Part shown: positions 61,748 through 64,000 of the stretch, piece after piece | Layout of the letters: every line of letters begins with the position of its first letter | Numbering within the stretch: the first letter of the stretch is position 1 | Origin: Fen-1298 sp050015675 | Lineage (GTDB): Bacteria > Bacteroidota > Ignavibacteria > UBA10030 | Direction: 5' to 3' | DNA: 64,000 nt | Assembly (NCBI GenBank): GCA_050015675.1 | Contig: JBEKAY010000013.1 | Coordinates: 1-64,000, forward strand | Notes under the pieces: generated by a model | The model's input: only the letters and a program-made list of their open reading frames with translations | Database searches by the model: none | What the model was told of the DNA's origin: nothing | Translations under genes and position numbers: made by a program

Positions 61748-62656
61748 ATGGAAATCATCTATAACTTGATCATTCTGTCTATTCTCTTCCTTATTCAGGC
61801 GACATTTGTACTTCTCGTTGCCGGTCCGCTCATTCTCTTAAAACCCATTCGGCGGAAGAAGGATTGGTATGCGCGCTTCACGAATCTGTTAGAACCCAAA
61901 GATGCCGGACTTCCTCAAGAGAACTTGATTGTAGAGACGTTTGATGAATTTACATTACACTGCTGGCTTGTGCGGCAGAAAAAGAAAGCACGCGGAACGA
62001 TTATTTACCTTCATGGTGTCGGTGATTGTAAAACCGCAGGCGTAGCGTTTGCGCAATCTCTCTATAATAGAGGATTCAATATATTTCTCTATGATTCACG
62101 TGCGCATGGTGAAAGCGAAGGATATTATTGCACGTACGGCTTTTATGAAAAGCACGATGTCTCGGCAGTGATTTCATACTTACAGTCAAGAAAAGATATG
62201 AAGGTCGGCAAGATTGGAATCTATGGAACATCGATGGGTGGTGCAGTGGCAATTCAAGCCGCCGCTATTGATCCCCGGATTGCTTGCCTTGTTTCGGAAG
62301 GTAGCTATACTGCATTGCGGGTTGTGTTTGTGGATTACCAGAAACGGATTATCAAACTGCCTTGGCATTTCCTACGGAACATTGCACTGGTGCAATCACA
62401 AAGATTGGCAAACTTCAAAGCACGGCTCGTTGCACCAGTTGAAGACATTAAGCGTGTTCACGTACCGGTCCTCATCGTTCATGGAAAAAAAGATTCGTTC
62501 ATTAAAGCTGATTACTCCAAGTTGCTGTATGAAGCCGCCAACAAACCAAAGCAGCTTCTCCTCATCGACAGCGCTGACCATAACGATGTGTGGGAAGTTG
62601 GCGGTAAGATGTACGAAAATTCGATCGCCTCTTTTTTTGAAGAACATCTTACTTAA
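61748..62656 (+). CDS. Alpha/beta hydrolase with N-terminal membrane anchor
   Basis: The 302-residue protein begins with a hydrophobic anchor (LIILSILFLIQATFVLLVAG). An alpha/beta hydrolase fold follows: oxyanion-region IIYLHGVGDCK, nucleophile serine in IGIYGTSMGGAVAIQ, acid in VHGKKDSFIKADYS, and histidine in DSADHNDVWE. The triad is complete. Relatives include BAAT/FrsA-like and BEM46-like membrane hydrolases. Substrate unknown. The ORF6N gene follows 11 bp later. Confidence 0.87.
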   Translation: MEIIYNLIILSILFLIQATFVLLVAGPLILLKPIRRKKDWYARFTNLLEPKDAGLPQENLIVETFDEFTLHCWLVRQKKKARGTIIYLHGVGDCKTAGVAFAQSLYNRGFNIFLYDSRAHGESEGYYCTYGFYEKHDVSAVISYLQSRKDMKVGKIGIYGTSMGGAVAIQAAAIDPRIACLVSEGSYTALRVVFVDYQKRIIKLPWHFLRNIALVQSQRLANFKARLVAPVEDIKRVHVPVLIVHGKKDSFIKADYSKLLYEAANKPKQLLLIDSADHNDVWEVGGKMYENSIASFFEEHLT

Positions 62657-62667
62657 GGCGAGAATCT

Positions 62668-63258
62668 ATGCAATACAAAAAAGTGCGCTCAATAAAAAGT
62701 AAAACCATTATACCAATCAACTTAATTGAACAACGCATTTTCATCATACGCGGAGTAAAGGTAATGATTGACAGAGACATTGCCGAACTCTATGGAGCAG
62801 AAACAAAATATCTCAATCGTCAAGTGAGGCGAAACCGCGACCGTTTTCCTAATGAGTTCGTGTTTAGATTAACGAGAAAAGAAAAAGAAGAACTGGTGAC
62901 AAATTGGCACCGGTTCGAATTGCTAAAACATTCTACCGCATTGCCATATGCTTTTACAGAACATGGTGTTGCAATGTTGGCTACTGTGCTAAAAAGTCAA
63001 CAAGCAGTGCAAATGAGTATTCTCATCGTTAAGACTTTCGTTCGCCTGCGTGAAATTCTAACCAGTCATCGCGAATTGGCAGAAAAACTTCAACTACTCG
63101 AAACAAGGATTGATACACACGATCAGAAAATAAAATCAATTATAGATACAATTCACCAGCTGCTTCTTCCAAACGAGAAACCAAAACGCCAAATTGGATT
63201 CAGAGTTGCTGAGACTAACGCCGAATACAAACCAAGGAAAAGACGCGTCCGCTCATAA
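62668..63258 (+). CDS. ORF6N domain-containing protein
   Basis: The 196-residue protein carries the ORF6N DNA-binding domain: QRIFIIRGVKVMIDRDIAEL, YLNRQVRRNRDRFPNEFVFR and TEHGVAMLATVLKSQQAVQM. A coiled-coil C-terminus follows (HRELAEKLQLLETRIDTHDQ). ORF6N was defined in phage and virus proteins and is widespread as single chromosomal genes in Bacteroidota. No phage genes are adjacent. It probably binds DNA; the regulon is unknown. Sequence and spacing suggest it is cotranscribed with the hydrolase. Confidence 0.9.
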   Translation: MQYKKVRSIKSKTIIPINLIEQRIFIIRGVKVMIDRDIAELYGAETKYLNRQVRRNRDRFPNEFVFRLTRKEKEELVTNWHRFELLKHSTALPYAFTEHGVAMLATVLKSQQAVQMSILIVKTFVRLREILTSHRELAEKLQLLETRIDTHDQKIKSIIDTIHQLLLPNEKPKRQIGFRVAETNAEYKPRKRRVRS

Positions 63259-63335
63259 CAATATATAGGAAATTGGCAGCAGAACGTACGAATATCCCAT
63301 CGGAAAATTTCTCAGATTCTATTAGAAAAATCATG

Positions 63336-63356
63336 CCCTCTCCTCGCAGGAGAGGG
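63336..63356. repeat. Short perfect hairpin repeat
   Basis: CCCTCTCCT CGC AGGAGAGGG is a 9-bp stem with a 3-nt loop, followed by TGAGGGTGAGGT. Hairpins of this kind are dispersed in many genomes. It has no T tail, so it is not a standard terminator of the ORF6N gene. Confidence 0.55.
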
Positions 63357-63422
63357 TGAGGGTGAGGTCAATGAATGGCACTATCGAAAAACATATTGTG
63401 TAGTTACAAGAATGGAGCTTTT

Positions 63423-64000
63423 ATGAAATTTTTCCTCACCCTTCTTTTTATCATTCCATCTCTCTATTCACAGACACAATTTTCATCGGATAGCGCACTC
63501 TCCTATCTTAAAACTATTTCTGTTACAATTGGTGCGCGGCCAATGGGCTCGCCGAATGAACGACGGGCGATGATGTTTGCACTCGGCAAATTTCGCGAGT
63601 TCGGATTGAACGAAACGTCTTTAATGGAAATACCTACCGCTGAAAACGATATGACACGTTCAGTAGTCAACACAAAGAGCGGTGTCGCAATCGGCGTGCT
63701 GCGTGGAAAAACAAGTCGCATCATTGTTATCGGCGGGCATATCGATTCCGCAGGGCCAAACATCCCCGGTGCAAATGATGACGGATCAGGTGCTGCATCT
63801 GTTATAGAGCTTGCCCGCGTTCTATCAAAAGATCAACATCAATCCACAATTATTTTCTGCCTCTTCGGCGGCGAAGAAGCAGGACTTGTTGGCTCAAAAT
63901 ATTTTGTTCAACATTTTCCACATCTCGATAGCACCGCGCTCATGCTGCAATTAGATATGGCAAACGGCACCTGTTGGTTAATTCCTACGATAGAGAGCAA
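63423..64000 (+). CDS. M28 family zinc peptidase, partial (3' end outside window)
   Basis: The ATG at 63423 opens a frame with a signal peptide (MKFFLTLLFIIPSLYS) that stays open to the window end, 192 codons. The M28 metal-site motifs are present: GGHIDSAGPNIPGANDDGSG (His and bridging Asp) and FGGEEAGLVGSKYF (Glu pair). These aminopeptidase-like enzymes are exported and bind two zinc ions. The remaining ligands lie beyond the edge. Confidence 0.9.
   Translation, partial: MKFFLTLLFIIPSLYSQTQFSSDSALSYLKTISVTIGARPMGSPNERRAMMFALGKFREFGLNETSLMEIPTAENDMTRSVVNTKSGVAIGVLRGKTSRIIVIGGHIDSAGPNIPGANDDGSGAASVIELARVLSKDQHQSTIIFCLFGGEEAGLVGSKYFVQHFPHLDSTALMLQLDMANGTCWLIPTIES

Noticed and set aside
62668..63258. 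Prophage signature from ORF6N
   Set aside because: No integrase, capsid or terminase genes nearby; ORF6N genes are common as isolated chromosomal genes.

Overview
The window is a bacterial chromosome segment of roughly 40 percent GC by eye. It is densely coded and tightly packed: many neighbouring genes share ATGA, GTGA or TTGA stop/start overlaps, and several starts carry AAGGAGG-like ribosome binding sites. The gene families (ORF6N, DUF4143 ATPase, DUF4097, DUF1028, GIY-YIG genes with palindromic repeats, type III PKS with methyltransferase and flavoprotein, two glutamate dehydrogenases) fit the Bacteroidota/Chlorobiota side of the tree, possibly an Ignavibacteria-like lineage. This placement is an inference. 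No rRNA or other species marker is present, only one tRNA-Leu(CAG).

Layout. 1-2037 (minus): a C1/redox operon of an MvhD-like Fe-S protein, methylenetetrahydrofolate reductase, and a ferredoxin-FMN glutamate-synthase-like protein cut by the window edge. 2038-12915: a defence island with type I restriction-modification (hsdM, hsdS, hsdR), a repeat-flanked GIY-YIG nuclease gene inserted between hsdS and hsdR, two small unknown genes, a tiny ORF coupled to hsdM, and a DUF4143 ATPase. A related repeat lies at each side of the island. 12916-19290 (plus): a fully coupled six-gene operon (nucleotidyltransferase, B12-radical SAM enzyme, two methyltransferases, ABC exporter, membrane-anchored deaminase) whose product I cannot name. 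It is the best candidate here for an undescribed system.

19322-21514: a GT4 and a GT9 glycosyltransferase. 21709-24628: a coupled type III PKS, methyltransferase and FAD oxidoreductase set resembling srsABC phenolic-lipid loci. 24751-28415: a stretch of decay holding a transposase remnant, a broken TPR/FG-GAP protein, a VanZ-like gene with a probable frameshift, and a GT2 gene with three in-frame stops. 28525-34502: surface polysaccharide genes including a WbpA-B-D-E-like set for a diacetamido-glucuronic acid sugar nucleotide. The matching 2-epimerase survives only as a frameshifted 3' half fused to a glycosyltransferase fragment.

34845-43708: tRNA-Leu, a NarL-type two-component pair, and two different glutamate dehydrogenase genes bracketing a 1000-residue receiver/PEP-synthase-like fusion and a zinc-ribbon protein. 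A D-2-hydroxyacid dehydrogenase follows. 43733-54031: a PAS histidine kinase with a membrane partner, an exported small protein, an ABC-F protein, an xdhC remnant, a receiver/metallo-beta-lactamase pair, and GT4 and GT39 glycosyltransferases. 54061-60254: a TlpA-like gene frameshifted in its active-site codons, then an ECF sigma / HEAT-repeat anti-sigma / two DUF4097 / serine hydrolase operon with a remnant of a third DUF4097 copy. 60529-64000: a DUF1028-TPR protein, an alpha/beta hydrolase, an ORF6N protein and a partial M28 peptidase.
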